Source: Oscillospiraceae bacterium
GTDB taxonomy: Bacteria; Bacillota; Clostridia; Saccharofermentanales; Saccharofermentanaceae
Assembly: GCA_902788505.1 (NCBI GenBank)
Contig: CADAKH010000011.1
Location: forward strand, 1 to 64,000
Length of the DNA: 64,000 bases
Direction of reading: 5' to 3'
Under the pieces are notes generated by a model, which was not told the DNA's origin, made no database searches, and saw only the letters and a program-made list of their open reading frames with translations. The position numbers and the translations under genes are program-made. Below are positions 55,555 to 63,836 of this stretch, in pieces (position 1 is the first letter of the stretch; each line of letters opens with the position of its first letter).

Positions 55555-55617
55555 GTTCTTTTTCGAAACATTACCCGTGATCTCTGATGATCTTACAGAT
55601 GAGGAATCAGATTAAAA

Positions 55618-55656
55618 CGCCGGAGTTCTTGACTGAAGCTCCGGCGAATTTTTATT
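55618..55656. terminator. Bidirectional terminator between the small genes and trpS
   Basis: Stem CGCCGGAG/CTCCGGCG. + strand tail AATTTTTATTT, minus strand tail TTTTAATC. It serves trpS on the minus strand and the zinc-ribbon cluster on the plus strand. Confidence 0.88.
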
Positions 55657-55671
55657 TGTGAAAACTCAGGT

Positions 55672-56661
55672 TCAGATTCTTCCGAATCCGACTGCCTTTC
55701 TGACGAGTTCGTACTTTTCTCTTGCGATCTCATTAGTATAATCACGGCCTGCATCGAGGATGTCGTCGATGATGCCGCTTGATAATACCTCATTGTACTT
55801 ATCCTGGAAAGGAACGACCTTGCTTACGACTGCTTCTGCCACTGCCTTCTTGAGGTCACCGTATCCGCCGCCTTCGAAAGCCTTAACCGCATCTTCAATG
55901 GAAGTGCCGGAGAAAACAGAATAGATAGTAAGAAGGTTGGATACACCGGGCTTTTCTTCTTCGTCGAATCTGATGATTCCGTCAGAGTCTGTTACGGCAG
56001 ACATGATCTTCTTGCGGATAGTCTTCTCCGGATCGGAAAGGAAGACAGATGCTTTCGGATTGTCCGTTGACTTGCTCATCTTCTGGTTAGGATTCTGAAG
56101 ATCACGGATCTTGGCACCGACCGTAGGGATCAGAGGCTCAGGGATCCTGAAGAGTTCACCGTAACGGTTGTTGAACCTGATAGCGAGGTTACGAGCGAGC
56201 TCAACATGCTGCTTCTGGTCGATTCCGGTAGGGACATATTTCGGATCGTAGAGAAGGATGTCTGCTGCCATGAGATCAGGATATGTTACGAGACCTTCGG
56301 TGAAGGTTTCGTGGAGTGCTGACTTTGCCTTGAACTGATGCATTCTCGTAAGATCGCCGTGAGGAGTGTGGCACTCGAAGATCCAGGACAGATTTGCGTG
56401 ATAAAGGTTCTCCGACTGAATGTAGATATGCATGTTCTCGAGATTGGGATCAACACCGCATGCAATATACATTGCGATCGCGTTGATGATGTTCCTGTGC
56501 AGAGCCTCAGGATCCTGAGGGACCGTGATGGCATGCATATCAGGTACGAACAAAAATGTCTCGTAGTCTTTCTGATAGTTTACGATCTGCGAGATGCCGC
56601 CGGCATAGTTACCGATCGTAAGTGAACCGCTGGGCTGAAGGCCTGTAAGTAATCTGTCCAT
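55672..56661 (-). CDS. trpS: Tryptophanyl-tRNA synthetase
   Basis: 329 residues, usual bacterial size. The HIGH-like motif is TIGN in GSLTIGNYAGG, and KMSKS is exact. DMHAITVPQDP and EGLVTYPDLMAADILLYD are present. It charges tRNA-Trp. Its 82-bp upstream spacer is too short for a T-box and shows none. Confidence 0.96.
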   Translation of the reverse strand: MDRLLTGLQPSGSLTIGNYAGGISQIVNYQKDYETFLFVPDMHAITVPQDPEALHRNIINAIAMYIACGVDPNLENMHIYIQSENLYHANLSWIFECHTPHGDLTRMHQFKAKSALHETFTEGLVTYPDLMAADILLYDPKYVPTGIDQKQHVELARNLAIRFNNRYGELFRIPEPLIPTVGAKIRDLQNPNQKMSKSTDNPKASVFLSDPEKTIRKKIMSAVTDSDGIIRFDEEEKPGVSNLLTIYSVFSGTSIEDAVKAFEGGGYGDLKKAVAEAVVSKVVPFQDKYNEVLSSGIIDDILDAGRDYTNEIAREKYELVRKAVGFGRI

Positions 56662-56743
56662 ATGTATCCTCCGTTGTCTTTAAGACGACTAATATTAACA
56701 CTTTATAATATAATTATCAAAAACAGAGAGGACGGTAAGCTAC

Positions 56744-57472
56744 TTGCTCTATATTCTCACAGCTCTCAAATGCGAAGCTTCGGCGCTGGCAGATCTGCCC
56801 GGCGAAGTCGTTGTCACGGGCGCAGGTGAGAGAGCACAGGAATGTATTGCAAGGATCGGGCTTAATGCAGATGACTATGTGCTCAATGTCGGCATCTGCG
56901 CCGGCGAAAACAAGGGCCGCGGTTATCTTATAAATCAGGTAATCTCCATGACTTCCGGCAGACGCTTTTATCCGGATATCCTTTTCGATTCGGGCGCTGA
57001 AGAAAAGACAGTAACGACTTCTCCTTCGGTTGTGACGGAAGTGGAAAACGATATGCTCTATGATATGGAATCGTCCATTATCTGTGAGCGTGTTTTGAAG
57101 GTGATCCCGCCTTCCGCTCTTGCGATTTACAAAGTCGTATCCGATAACGGCGGAGACTTTCCTTCCAAAAATGAGATAACTAAAATGATCAGAGGTCACA
57201 TAGATGAGATCCGGAAGATCGCGGAAATGCTGATTTCACAAGGCGGAAATGAGAGTTACGGTTTCCTGGCGGATGAAGTTTACGATGAGATGCATCTTAC
57301 CCAATACATGAGAAATGAATTAAAGGACATAGAGCATTATTGTGCTGTGTCGGGAAGAGAAGATGAGCTTTTGAATCTTCTTCGGAAAATGAGGGAAGAA
57401 GGCAAGCTCCCTGCAAAGGATAAGAAGACCGGAAGGGAGGTTCTCGATGAGATTTACTCATATCTACGTTGA
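56744..57472 (+). CDS. Nucleoside phosphorylase-like protein (MTAN/PNP fold)
   Basis: 242 residues with TTG start after AGAGGA. LYILTALKCEASAL resembles the N-terminus of MTA/SAH nucleosidases, VLNVGICAG the phosphate/ribose loop, and YDMESSIICE the ribose-binding M-E motif. VSDNGGDFP has Asp near the expected catalytic place, but preceded by S and followed by N. The C-terminal 70 residues are helical and extra to the usual 230-residue fold. It overlaps the SplB-like gene by 26 bp, so a nucleoside-linked role is likely, possibly trimming a radical SAM product. Confidence 0.78.
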   Translation: MLYILTALKCEASALADLPGEVVVTGAGERAQECIARIGLNADDYVLNVGICAGENKGRGYLINQVISMTSGRRFYPDILFDSGAEEKTVTTSPSVVTEVENDMLYDMESSIICERVLKVIPPSALAIYKVVSDNGGDFPSKNEITKMIRGHIDEIRKIAEMLISQGGNESYGFLADEVYDEMHLTQYMRNELKDIEHYCAVSGREDELLNLLRKMREEGKLPAKDKKTGREVLDEIYSYLR

Positions 57473-58421
57473 GGAAAGAGCCGGGAACTATCCGCTTACA
57501 GGTGAGATACTGGGGAAACTTCCTAATGTCAATATTATTTATATAAATCATTATAAAGATGTTTTCGACAGGAAAAGGCAGAATGCCGTCCTTCAGAAAG
57601 AACATCAGTCCCTGATAATCGCGGTAAGGGAAGGCAGCAGGATCTTCAGGGGAGCACCGGTCTGCCAGTCGTTCGGGCAGAAGAATTTCTATTACGCGAG
57701 TTCCATGATGAACTGTCCTTTCGACTGTGAGTACTGCTATCTGAAAGGCATGTATCCGTCTTCAAACATGGTGGTGTTCGTTAATCTCGAAGACTACGAA
57801 AAAGATGTTGAAGAAAAACTCAAAGAAGGTCCGATGTATGTATGTGCTTCTTATGACACTGACCTGATCGCAATGAATGGTCTGACAGGTCATGCAGACT
57901 TCTGGAAAAAAATGGCATTAAATCACAGTGATCTTCTGGTGGAGCTCAGGACTAAAGCCGCGCCGGAGATCAAAGATGATATATCGAATGTAATCTATGC
58001 ATTTACGATGTCGCCTGAAGAGGTTGTCTCAGGCTTTGAAAGAAATACCGCTCCGATAAAAGCAAGGATAAGTGCGGCTTCTTATGCAGTCAGGAACGGT
58101 GCAAAAGTCAGGTTCTGCTTTGATCCGGTGATCAGGATACCGGGGTGGCAGGATGCTTACAAAAGACTTGTTGAAGAGACTGCCTGCCTCATCGACTATT
58201 CAAAACTTACGGACGTAAGTGTCGGAACGTTCAGGATATCTTCCGACTATTTGAACAAGATGCGGAAGGCATATCCGGGTTCGGAGACCGCATGGTATCC
58301 TTATGTCATAAAAGACGGTGTCGCCCAGTATGAACCTGATTGCGACAGACAGATGCAGGAATTCGTTACAGACCTTATCGCAGATCACATCGGAAGGGAG
58401 AAGATCTTCACATGGAATTAA
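57447..58421 (+). CDS. SplB-like radical SAM protein (spore photoproduct lyase family)
   Basis: 324 residues. The Fe-S motif is NCPFDCEYCY (C-x3-C-x2-C), preceded by VCQSFGQKNFYYAS. YVNL-type strand, LRTKAAPE, ARISAASYAVRNGAKVRF and PVIRIPGWQDAY match the SPL fold. SPL repairs the thymine spore photoproduct in DNA. The catalytic Cys of Bacillus SPL, in AACTSD, aligns by my remembered sequence with Tyr in CASYDTD, so H-atom return must differ. It sits between the phosphorylase-like and SDR genes with overlaps on both sides. No sporulation genes are in the window. Confidence 0.85.
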   Translation: MRFTHIYVEERAGNYPLTGEILGKLPNVNIIYINHYKDVFDRKRQNAVLQKEHQSLIIAVREGSRIFRGAPVCQSFGQKNFYYASSMMNCPFDCEYCYLKGMYPSSNMVVFVNLEDYEKDVEEKLKEGPMYVCASYDTDLIAMNGLTGHADFWKKMALNHSDLLVELRTKAAPEIKDDISNVIYAFTMSPEEVVSGFERNTAPIKARISAASYAVRNGAKVRFCFDPVIRIPGWQDAYKRLVEETACLIDYSKLTDVSVGTFRISSDYLNKMRKAYPGSETAWYPYVIKDGVAQYEPDCDRQMQEFVTDLIADHIGREKIFTWN

Positions 58422-59101
58422 AGACTGCTATAGTTACCGGCGCATCTTCCGGAATCGGACTTGCGATATCAAAGATGCTCTCTGAAGAAGGATATAAAGT
58501 CTATGGCATCGGAAGAGTCTTCCCGGAGAGGTGTGACTTTTTCGAAAAGAGAATTTCTCTTGATCTGAGAGATACTGATATCCTCCTTGCCAAGATCTCT
58601 GAGATCCGGCGTGTGGACCTTCTGGTAAACGCGGCAGGCAGTGCCTATTACGGGCTTGCCGAATTCAATACTCCTGAACAGATACAGGAAATGTGCAGAG
58701 TTGATATCGAAGCACCTTTGATACTGACCTCTTCACTTATTCCGAAACTTAAAGATACAAAAGGCATGGTGATCAACATTGCCTCAGTTACATCTACAAG
58801 GATCAACACTCACGGGGCTGTTTACGGCGCACTGAAGGCGGGGCTCCGAAGCTACGGCAGAAGCCTTTACGAAGAGGTAAGAAAGACCGGAGTCCGTGTT
58901 GTCACGGTATGTCCGGATCTGACCGCCGGCACGAAGCTCTACAGAAATGCTGATTTCAAACCTTCTGATGATGAAGGCTGCTTCCTTCTTCCGGAAGATA
59001 CGGCTGAGTGCGTCAGGGCTGTCATCAGCATGCGCGAGGGAGCTGCCGTGACAGAGGTCGAAGTCAGACCGCAGTTCAACCGGATCGAGAAGAAGAAATA
59101 A
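58412..59101 (+). CDS. Classical short-chain dehydrogenase/reductase
   Basis: 229 residues from the ATG overlapping the SplB-like stop; a longer start at 58340 lies inside that gene. VTGASSGIGLAIS binds cofactor, NAAGSAYYG and NIASVTS give the NNAG-like and Ser motifs, and YGALKAG holds Tyr and Lys. No substrate is evident. Tight overlap with two other genes suggests action on the same metabolite. Confidence 0.88.
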   Translation: MELKTAIVTGASSGIGLAISKMLSEEGYKVYGIGRVFPERCDFFEKRISLDLRDTDILLAKISEIRRVDLLVNAAGSAYYGLAEFNTPEQIQEMCRVDIEAPLILTSSLIPKLKDTKGMVINIASVTSTRINTHGAVYGALKAGLRSYGRSLYEEVRKTGVRVVTVCPDLTAGTKLYRNADFKPSDDEGCFLLPEDTAECVRAVISMREGAAVTEVEVRPQFNRIEKKK

Positions 59102-59153
59102 ACAGCAATTGCTTTGCGCCGGCTGTTTTAATAGGCAGTGATTTTTTCGAAAG

Positions 59154-59180
59154 CGATTCGATTTTGGGGACAATATACGG
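59154..59180 (+). repeat. Second TTTTGGGGACAAT element
   Basis: CGATTCG, then ATTTTGGGGACAATATACGG. It shares 13 bases with 34574-34586 and the TGGGACAAT end of 43197-43206. The remaining spacer before the nrd promoter has no gene. Confidence 0.45.
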
Positions 59181-59288
59181 TCCTGTAATATTACATTTTT
59201 CCTTTTCCAAAGCCCGAAAAAAGTTAAAAAAGTCTTGAAACCCTATTGTTTGTCAAGTTTTTGTGCGTTTATTACAGTCATGTTACAA

Positions 59289-59340
59289 GCACAATATGTT
59301 GTGATTTGGCATTGACACAACCACAACATATAGGTATTCT
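59289..59340 (+). promoter_or_regulatory. NrdR box pair over the nrdG-nrdD promoter
   Basis: Box 1 GCACAATATGTTGTGA (59289-59304) and box 2 CCACAACATATAGGTA (59321-59336) have centres 32 bp apart, three helical turns, as for known NrdR sites (ACACWATATWTWGTGT). The promoter TTGACA (59312-59317), 17-bp spacer, TATTCT (59335-59340) is covered by box 2, with box 1 just upstream. This predicts repression by NrdR when dATP is ample. Confidence 0.85.
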
Positions 59341-59408
59341 GTAAGAGCGTTTCGGGGACCCGAGGCGCATTCGCACCTATTTTTCAATTCAAAAGCGAGG
59401 TATTGGGC

Positions 59409-60107
59409 ATGATCTTAGGCGGACTTCAGAAGCTGACTCTTTTGGACTTCCCCGGGACTGTTGCCTGTACGGTATTTACTGTCGGCTGCAACTTGAGATG
59501 CCCTTTCTGCCACAACCCGGCACTGGTTTTCAATCCTCCGGAAGACATGAGGATCAGCGAAGATGAGTTTTTCGCGTTCCTTAAGAAAAGACAGGGGATA
59601 CTTGACGGGGTTGCTATCACAGGCGGCGAACCGCTTCTGCATTCTGACATCGGTGAGTTTATAGCGAAGATCAAGTCGATGGGTTACAAGGTAAAACTTG
59701 ATACCAACGGTACATTCCCTGACCGACTTGAGAAGATCCTGGCTTCGGGCAATGTCGATTACGTCGCTATGGACATTAAGAATACCTTTGACAAATATGC
59801 GGAGACAGTCGGTATCAGTAACTTTGATGTTGAGCTCATCAGAAGAAGCATCGAACTGATCCAAAAGAGCGGAGTCGCGCATGAGTTCAGAACCACTGTG
59901 GTATCACCGCTTCATAATGCCGGAGATTTCGGGCTTATCGCGAAGCAGGTGGAAGGATCTGAGAAGTACTTCCTCCAGAATTTCGTTGATTCGGGAGATC
60001 TTCTGAACGGTGATGGTTTATCGGAGATGCCGCGCGAAGAATTGGAAAAAGCTTTGGAGAATGCGAAAAAAATAATACCGCAATCAAAAATACGCGGGGA
60101 GAGCTAA
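59409..60107 (+). CDS. nrdG: Anaerobic ribonucleotide reductase-activating protein (radical SAM)
   Basis: 232 residues from the ATG 9 nt after GAGGT. GGLQKLTLLDFPG starts the family, and GCNLRCPFCHNP is the C-x3-C-x2-C Fe-S loop. AITGGEPLLH and LDTNGTFP are SAM-binding motifs. The enzyme makes the glycyl radical on NrdD. It is the longer (about 230-residue) NrdG2/PflA-like type. It is 11 bp upstream of nrdD. Confidence 0.92.
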   Translation: MILGGLQKLTLLDFPGTVACTVFTVGCNLRCPFCHNPALVFNPPEDMRISEDEFFAFLKKRQGILDGVAITGGEPLLHSDIGEFIAKIKSMGYKVKLDTNGTFPDRLEKILASGNVDYVAMDIKNTFDKYAETVGISNFDVELIRRSIELIQKSGVAHEFRTTVVSPLHNAGDFGLIAKQVEGSEKYFLQNFVDSGDLLNGDGLSEMPREELEKALENAKKIIPQSKIRGES

Positions 60108-60118
60108 AGGAGAGGAAC

Positions 60119-62527
60119 ATGTTTCAAATCATCAAGAGAGACGGCAAAGTTGTAGACTTTGACTTAAGTAAGATCTCGGGAGCTATCGAGAAGGCTTTCG
60201 TTGCACAGAAGAGAGAGTATAACAACCAGATCATTGATATGCTCGCACTTAATGCTGTATCCGACTGCGAGAAGAAGGCAGTTGACGGCAAGGTTGACGT
60301 CGAGTCCATACAGGACAGCGTTGAGGCTACACTCCAGAGAATGGGTTATGAGGACGTAGCTAAGGCATATATCCTTTACCGTAACCAGCGTGAGAAGATC
60401 CGTAACATGAACTCTGCTCTCCTGAACTATAAGAACCTCGTCGACAGCTACGTAAAGGTTGAAGACTGGCGTGTTAAAGAGAACTCCACAGTTACATATT
60501 CAGTAGGCGGTCTTATCCTCTCCAACTCCGGCGCTATCACAGCTAACTACTGGCTTTCTGAGATCTACGACAAAGAGATCGCTGATGCTCACAGAAATGC
60601 CGATATCCACATTCACGACCTCTCTATGCTCACAGGTTACTGCGCAGGCTGGTCATTGAAGCAGCTCATCCAGGAAGGATTGGGCGGTATCGTCGGCAAG
60701 ATCACATCTGCTCCTGCGAAGCACCTCTCCACACTTTGCAACCAGATGGTGAACTTTCTCGGAATCATGCAGAATGAGTGGGCAGGCGCTCAGGCTTTCT
60801 CCTCTTTTGATACATATCTTGCACCTTTCGTAAAGGTTGACAACTTGAGCTACAAGCAGGTTAAGCAGGATATCCAGTCCTTCATCTACGGTGTTAACAC
60901 ACCTTCCAGATGGGGCACACAGAGCCCGTTCACAAACATCACTCTCGACTGGACAGTTCCGAACGATCTCGCTGAGCAGAACTGCATCGTCGGCGGCAAG
61001 GAGATGGACTTCAAGTACAAGGATTGTAAGGCTGAGATGGACATGGTCAACAAGGCATTCATCGAGATCATGATCGAAGGTGATGCTAACGGCCGCGGCT
61101 TCCAGTATCCTATCCCTACATACTCCATCACAAAGGATTTCGACTGGTCTGAGACAGAGAACAACAAGCTTCTTTTCGAGATGACAGCTAAGTACGGTAT
61201 CCCTTACTTCTCCAACTACATCAACTCCGACATGGAACCTTCCGATGTACGTTCAATGTGCTGCCGTTTGAGACTCGACCTTCGTGAGCTCCGTAAGAAG
61301 TCCGGCGGATTCTTTGGTTCAGGTGAGTCCACAGGTTCCGTAGGCGTTGTTACTATCAACATCCCCCGTATCGCTTACCTTGCAACAGATGAGGAAGATT
61401 TCTATAAGAGACTCGACCACCTCATGGACATCTCCGCAAGATCACTCAAGATCAAGAGAAACACCATCACAAAGCTTCTCGAAGAAGGTCTCTATCCTTA
61501 CACAAAGCACTATCTCGGAACATTCAACAACCACTTCTCAACGATCGGTCTTGTCGGTATGAACGAGGCAGGCCTCAACGCAAAGTGGCTCAGAAAGGAT
61601 CTCACACACGAAGAGACACAGAAGTTTGCTGCTGATGTTCTTAACCACATGAGAAACAAGCTCTCCGACTATCAGGAGAAGTATGGCGACCTCTATAACC
61701 TCGAGGCTACACCTGCAGAGTCCACAGCATTCCGTCTTGCTAAGCACGACAAGGCAAGATACCCTGACATCATCACAGCTAACGATGCTTCCGGCGTATT
61801 CTACTACACCAACAGCTCACACCTTCCTGTCGGCTACACAGCAGACATCTTTGATGCTCTCGATGTTCAGGACAACCTCCAGACTCTCTATACATCAGGT
61901 ACGGTTTTCCATGCATTCTTAGGTGAGCGTCTCCCTGACTGGAAGGCTGCAGCATCTCTCGTAAGAAAGATCGCCGAGAACTACAGATTGCCTTACTACA
62001 CAATGTCTCCTACATACTCCATCTGCTCAGTTCACGGATATCTCCCCGGTGAAGTTAAGGCTTGCCCTGAGTGCGGCGGCCCGACAGAGACATACAGCCG
62101 TATCACAGGCTATTACCGTCCGGTTAAGAACTGGAACGACGGTAAGCTCCAGGAGTTCAAGGACAGAAAGACATATGACACATGCAACTCAACTATGAAG
62201 CCCAGAACAGCTACTGTTACGATCAGCAAGCCTGAGGAGAAGGAACTCCCTGAACTTCAGCCGGTTGACAGTAGTGAAATAGGAACAAAGCCTATGCTCT
62301 TCACAACACACACCTGTGCCAAGTGCAAGGCAGTCAAGGCAATGTTCGATGAGCAGCGCTTCGACTACGAGCTCGTATATGCTGACGACGATCTTGACCT
62401 CGCAAAGCAGTTCGATATCGTAAACGTTCCTGTCCTCATCATTCCTGACGGCGACGGCGTAAAGAAGTACACAGACGTCGGACCCATCAGACAGTATGTC
62501 AACGAATGTAAAGGCATAAAGTCTTAA
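60119..62527 (+). CDS. nrdD: Class III ribonucleoside-triphosphate reductase with fused redoxin domain
   Basis: 802 residues. Residues 1-90 are the ATP-cone (QIIKRDGKVVDFDLSKI). The barrel includes HIHDLSMLTGYCAGWSL and NIPRIAYL. The zinc site lies in CSVHGYLPGEVKACPECGG, and the glycyl radical region is RITGYYRPVKNWNDG. The last 85 residues (about 718-802) form a glutaredoxin/NrdH-like domain with HTCAKCKAV and a cis-Pro VPVLIIPDG. This places it in the redoxin-dependent, not formate-dependent, NrdD class and suggests a built-in electron donor, served by trxB. AGGAG precedes the ATG. Confidence 0.95.
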   Translation: MFQIIKRDGKVVDFDLSKISGAIEKAFVAQKREYNNQIIDMLALNAVSDCEKKAVDGKVDVESIQDSVEATLQRMGYEDVAKAYILYRNQREKIRNMNSALLNYKNLVDSYVKVEDWRVKENSTVTYSVGGLILSNSGAITANYWLSEIYDKEIADAHRNADIHIHDLSMLTGYCAGWSLKQLIQEGLGGIVGKITSAPAKHLSTLCNQMVNFLGIMQNEWAGAQAFSSFDTYLAPFVKVDNLSYKQVKQDIQSFIYGVNTPSRWGTQSPFTNITLDWTVPNDLAEQNCIVGGKEMDFKYKDCKAEMDMVNKAFIEIMIEGDANGRGFQYPIPTYSITKDFDWSETENNKLLFEMTAKYGIPYFSNYINSDMEPSDVRSMCCRLRLDLRELRKKSGGFFGSGESTGSVGVVTINIPRIAYLATDEEDFYKRLDHLMDISARSLKIKRNTITKLLEEGLYPYTKHYLGTFNNHFSTIGLVGMNEAGLNAKWLRKDLTHEETQKFAADVLNHMRNKLSDYQEKYGDLYNLEATPAESTAFRLAKHDKARYPDIITANDASGVFYYTNSSHLPVGYTADIFDALDVQDNLQTLYTSGTVFHAFLGERLPDWKAAASLVRKIAENYRLPYYTMSPTYSICSVHGYLPGEVKACPECGGPTETYSRITGYYRPVKNWNDGKLQEFKDRKTYDTCNSTMKPRTATVTISKPEEKELPELQPVDSSEIGTKPMLFTTHTCAKCKAVKAMFDEQRFDYELVYADDDLDLAKQFDIVNVPVLIIPDGDGVKKYTDVGPIRQYVNECKGIKS

Positions 62528-62549
62528 GGACTAAGGTGTTATAAACTGA

Positions 62550-62588
62550 ACTCCCGCAAAGCTTCCGGCTCTGCGGGAGTTTTTATTT
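62550..62588 (+). terminator. nrdD terminator
   Basis: Stem ACTCCCGCA/TGCGGGAGT with a 13-nt loop, then TTTTATTT. Confidence 0.92.
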
Positions 62589-62760
62589 GGAATGGTGAGA
62601 CGGAGAATGGCTTCTTATGGCGTGTTGGAGTTTCGCGGATTATTCTTTTCGGACGGCGGACAGGGTAAATTATCTTTTTATTACATTTGCAAAATTCCTC
62701 ATGGAAATTTGAAAAGTAGTAGTACAATACGAGAAATAACTTAATAAGGGTGTGGCTGTT

Positions 62761-62907
62761 ATGGAAAGTAATTCTCACGATCACAAAGTTGAAAACGGAC
62801 AGATTATTACTTCGCTGGCTGACATGAGCATCGCAGAACTGACAGAGGAAGCGGAACTCGACCAAGTGGACTTCGAGACCTTGATGGAAGAGATCAGAGT
62901 CAGCTGA
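62761..62907 (+). CDS. 48-residue acidic small protein in its own transcription unit
   Basis: ATG-started frame after AAGGGTGTGG. The N-terminus is His-rich (SHDHK), then a helical acidic body (IAELTEEAELDQVDFETLMEEI) ends in RVS. The sequence has no Cys and no hydrophobic signal. It is flanked upstream by the nrdD terminator and downstream by an intrinsic terminator, which supports a real gene. It may be a short regulator, a peptide precursor or an anti-factor; no family was recognised. Confidence 0.65.
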   Translation: MESNSHDHKVENGQIITSLADMSIAELTEEAELDQVDFETLMEEIRVS

Positions 62908-62947
62908 TCAGGCCGGTAGCATAGACCACCATTGGTTTTAATTCGGT

Positions 62948-62972
62948 AAGGGGCAAGAAGCCCCTTTTTTAT
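62948..62972 (+). terminator. Terminator of the 48-residue gene
   Basis: Stem AAGGGGC/GCCCCTT with a 5-nt loop and TTTTATTT. It may also serve the convergent nuclease-like gene. Confidence 0.9.
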
Positions 62973-62998
62973 TTAACCGTCTGAATCTGTTTTCTGAA

Positions 62999-63775
62999 TC
63001 ACAATACGAATAAAGAATTATAAATTACTGAATTCAGCTTGGTATGCAGACTCCTTATATCGAAAGGCACACCATCCAGATCATAAGTGTAGAAGACATC
63101 CAATTCCGGAAGAAGGCCTGCTCCAGAGTAATTAGTGTAAGTAGTTGCGGTTTTACGTGTATAGTCTGATGAATTCTTCAGACCGAAGTGTTCCTGGAAC
63201 TTGCATAAATTTAATTCTTTAATCAAAAGAACGAAGTCGGTATAAACAGGGTGATTTAATCCGCGCAACCAGATTTCAGGCTCATACTTAAACGGAATTC
63301 CTTGTTCAGTATAGAATCTTGCGATGCTGGCCTCAGCAGGGGATCTGTAAAACGTGCCGTTGTAATAATGTGTTTTGTGCTCAGGGTAATACGGGTTGGC
63401 ATCATTTTTCAAGCTGTTGAAAAACTCTTTATTAATCACAACAGATTCATTGTTGCCTGTATAAAGCAGCCGATTAATGTTGCGAGGTTCCAAATCAGTC
63501 GAAGGGACTCCACGGAATGAAGCTGACCAAAGACCTTCAAGTTTTGAGAGTTCACAGATGTATTTCTCACGCAAAAGCAATTGCTGTTGAAGTTTTTTCC
63601 CGATGAAGCCGTCTTGATAGTATATGTGAGAATTTACTAAAAACAGGTCTCTTTCGATTCCTTTGATTTTTCGTCTGGTAGTAAAGATTTCAGGCAGCAT
63701 CGCCAACTGCTTTTTACAGTAGTTGATTTTCAGCGCGAGGTACTCTTTAGGAATGTAAGACTCTGGTAATTTCAT
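62999..63775 (-). CDS. PD-(D/E)XK-type nuclease-like protein
   Basis: 258 residues from MKLPES; a start at 63853 would run through the repeat array and promoter and is disfavoured. The N-terminal ~100 residues are helical, Lys/Glu/Leu-rich. The core (about 145-210) has YRSPAEASIARFYTEQGIPF, KYEPEIW, YTDFVLLI and CKFQEHFG: an E, then P-x-x-T-D-F, then Q-E-H-F-G, the order of a restriction-like active site. Similar proteins occur as lone ORFs in Clostridia. TATAAT lies 6 nt before the ATG, so the message may be leaderless. The substrate is unknown; DNA defence or repair is inferred. Confidence 0.65.
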   Translation of the reverse strand: MKLPESYIPKEYLALKINYCKKQLAMLPEIFTTRRKIKGIERDLFLVNSHIYYQDGFIGKKLQQQLLLREKYICELSKLEGLWSASFRGVPSTDLEPRNINRLLYTGNNESVVINKEFFNSLKNDANPYYPEHKTHYYNGTFYRSPAEASIARFYTEQGIPFKYEPEIWLRGLNHPVYTDFVLLIKELNLCKFQEHFGLKNSSDYTRKTATTYTNYSGAGLLPELDVFYTYDLDGVPFDIRSLHTKLNSVIYNSLFVL

Positions 63776-63808
63776 GCCATGATTATAGTGGCGTGAAAAC
63801 AAAAATAA

Positions 63809-63836
63809 ACCGACAATTACCGACAAAAACCGACAA
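63809..63836 (-). promoter_or_regulatory. Three phased TTGTCGGT repeats upstream of the nuclease-like gene
   Basis: ACCGACAA at 63809-63816, 63819-63826 and 63829-63836, a 10-bp period that places all copies on one helix face. They lie 22-49 bp upstream of the TATAAT (63782-63787). This fits an activator or cooperative repressor site. The remaining sequence to 64000 is AT-rich, with two TCCGAAAACA words and no gene seen. Confidence 0.7.

Noticed and set aside
56662..56743. Divergent regulatory region with a riboswitch between trpS and the phosphorylase-like gene
   Set aside because: Too short and AT-rich; only promoters are plausible.
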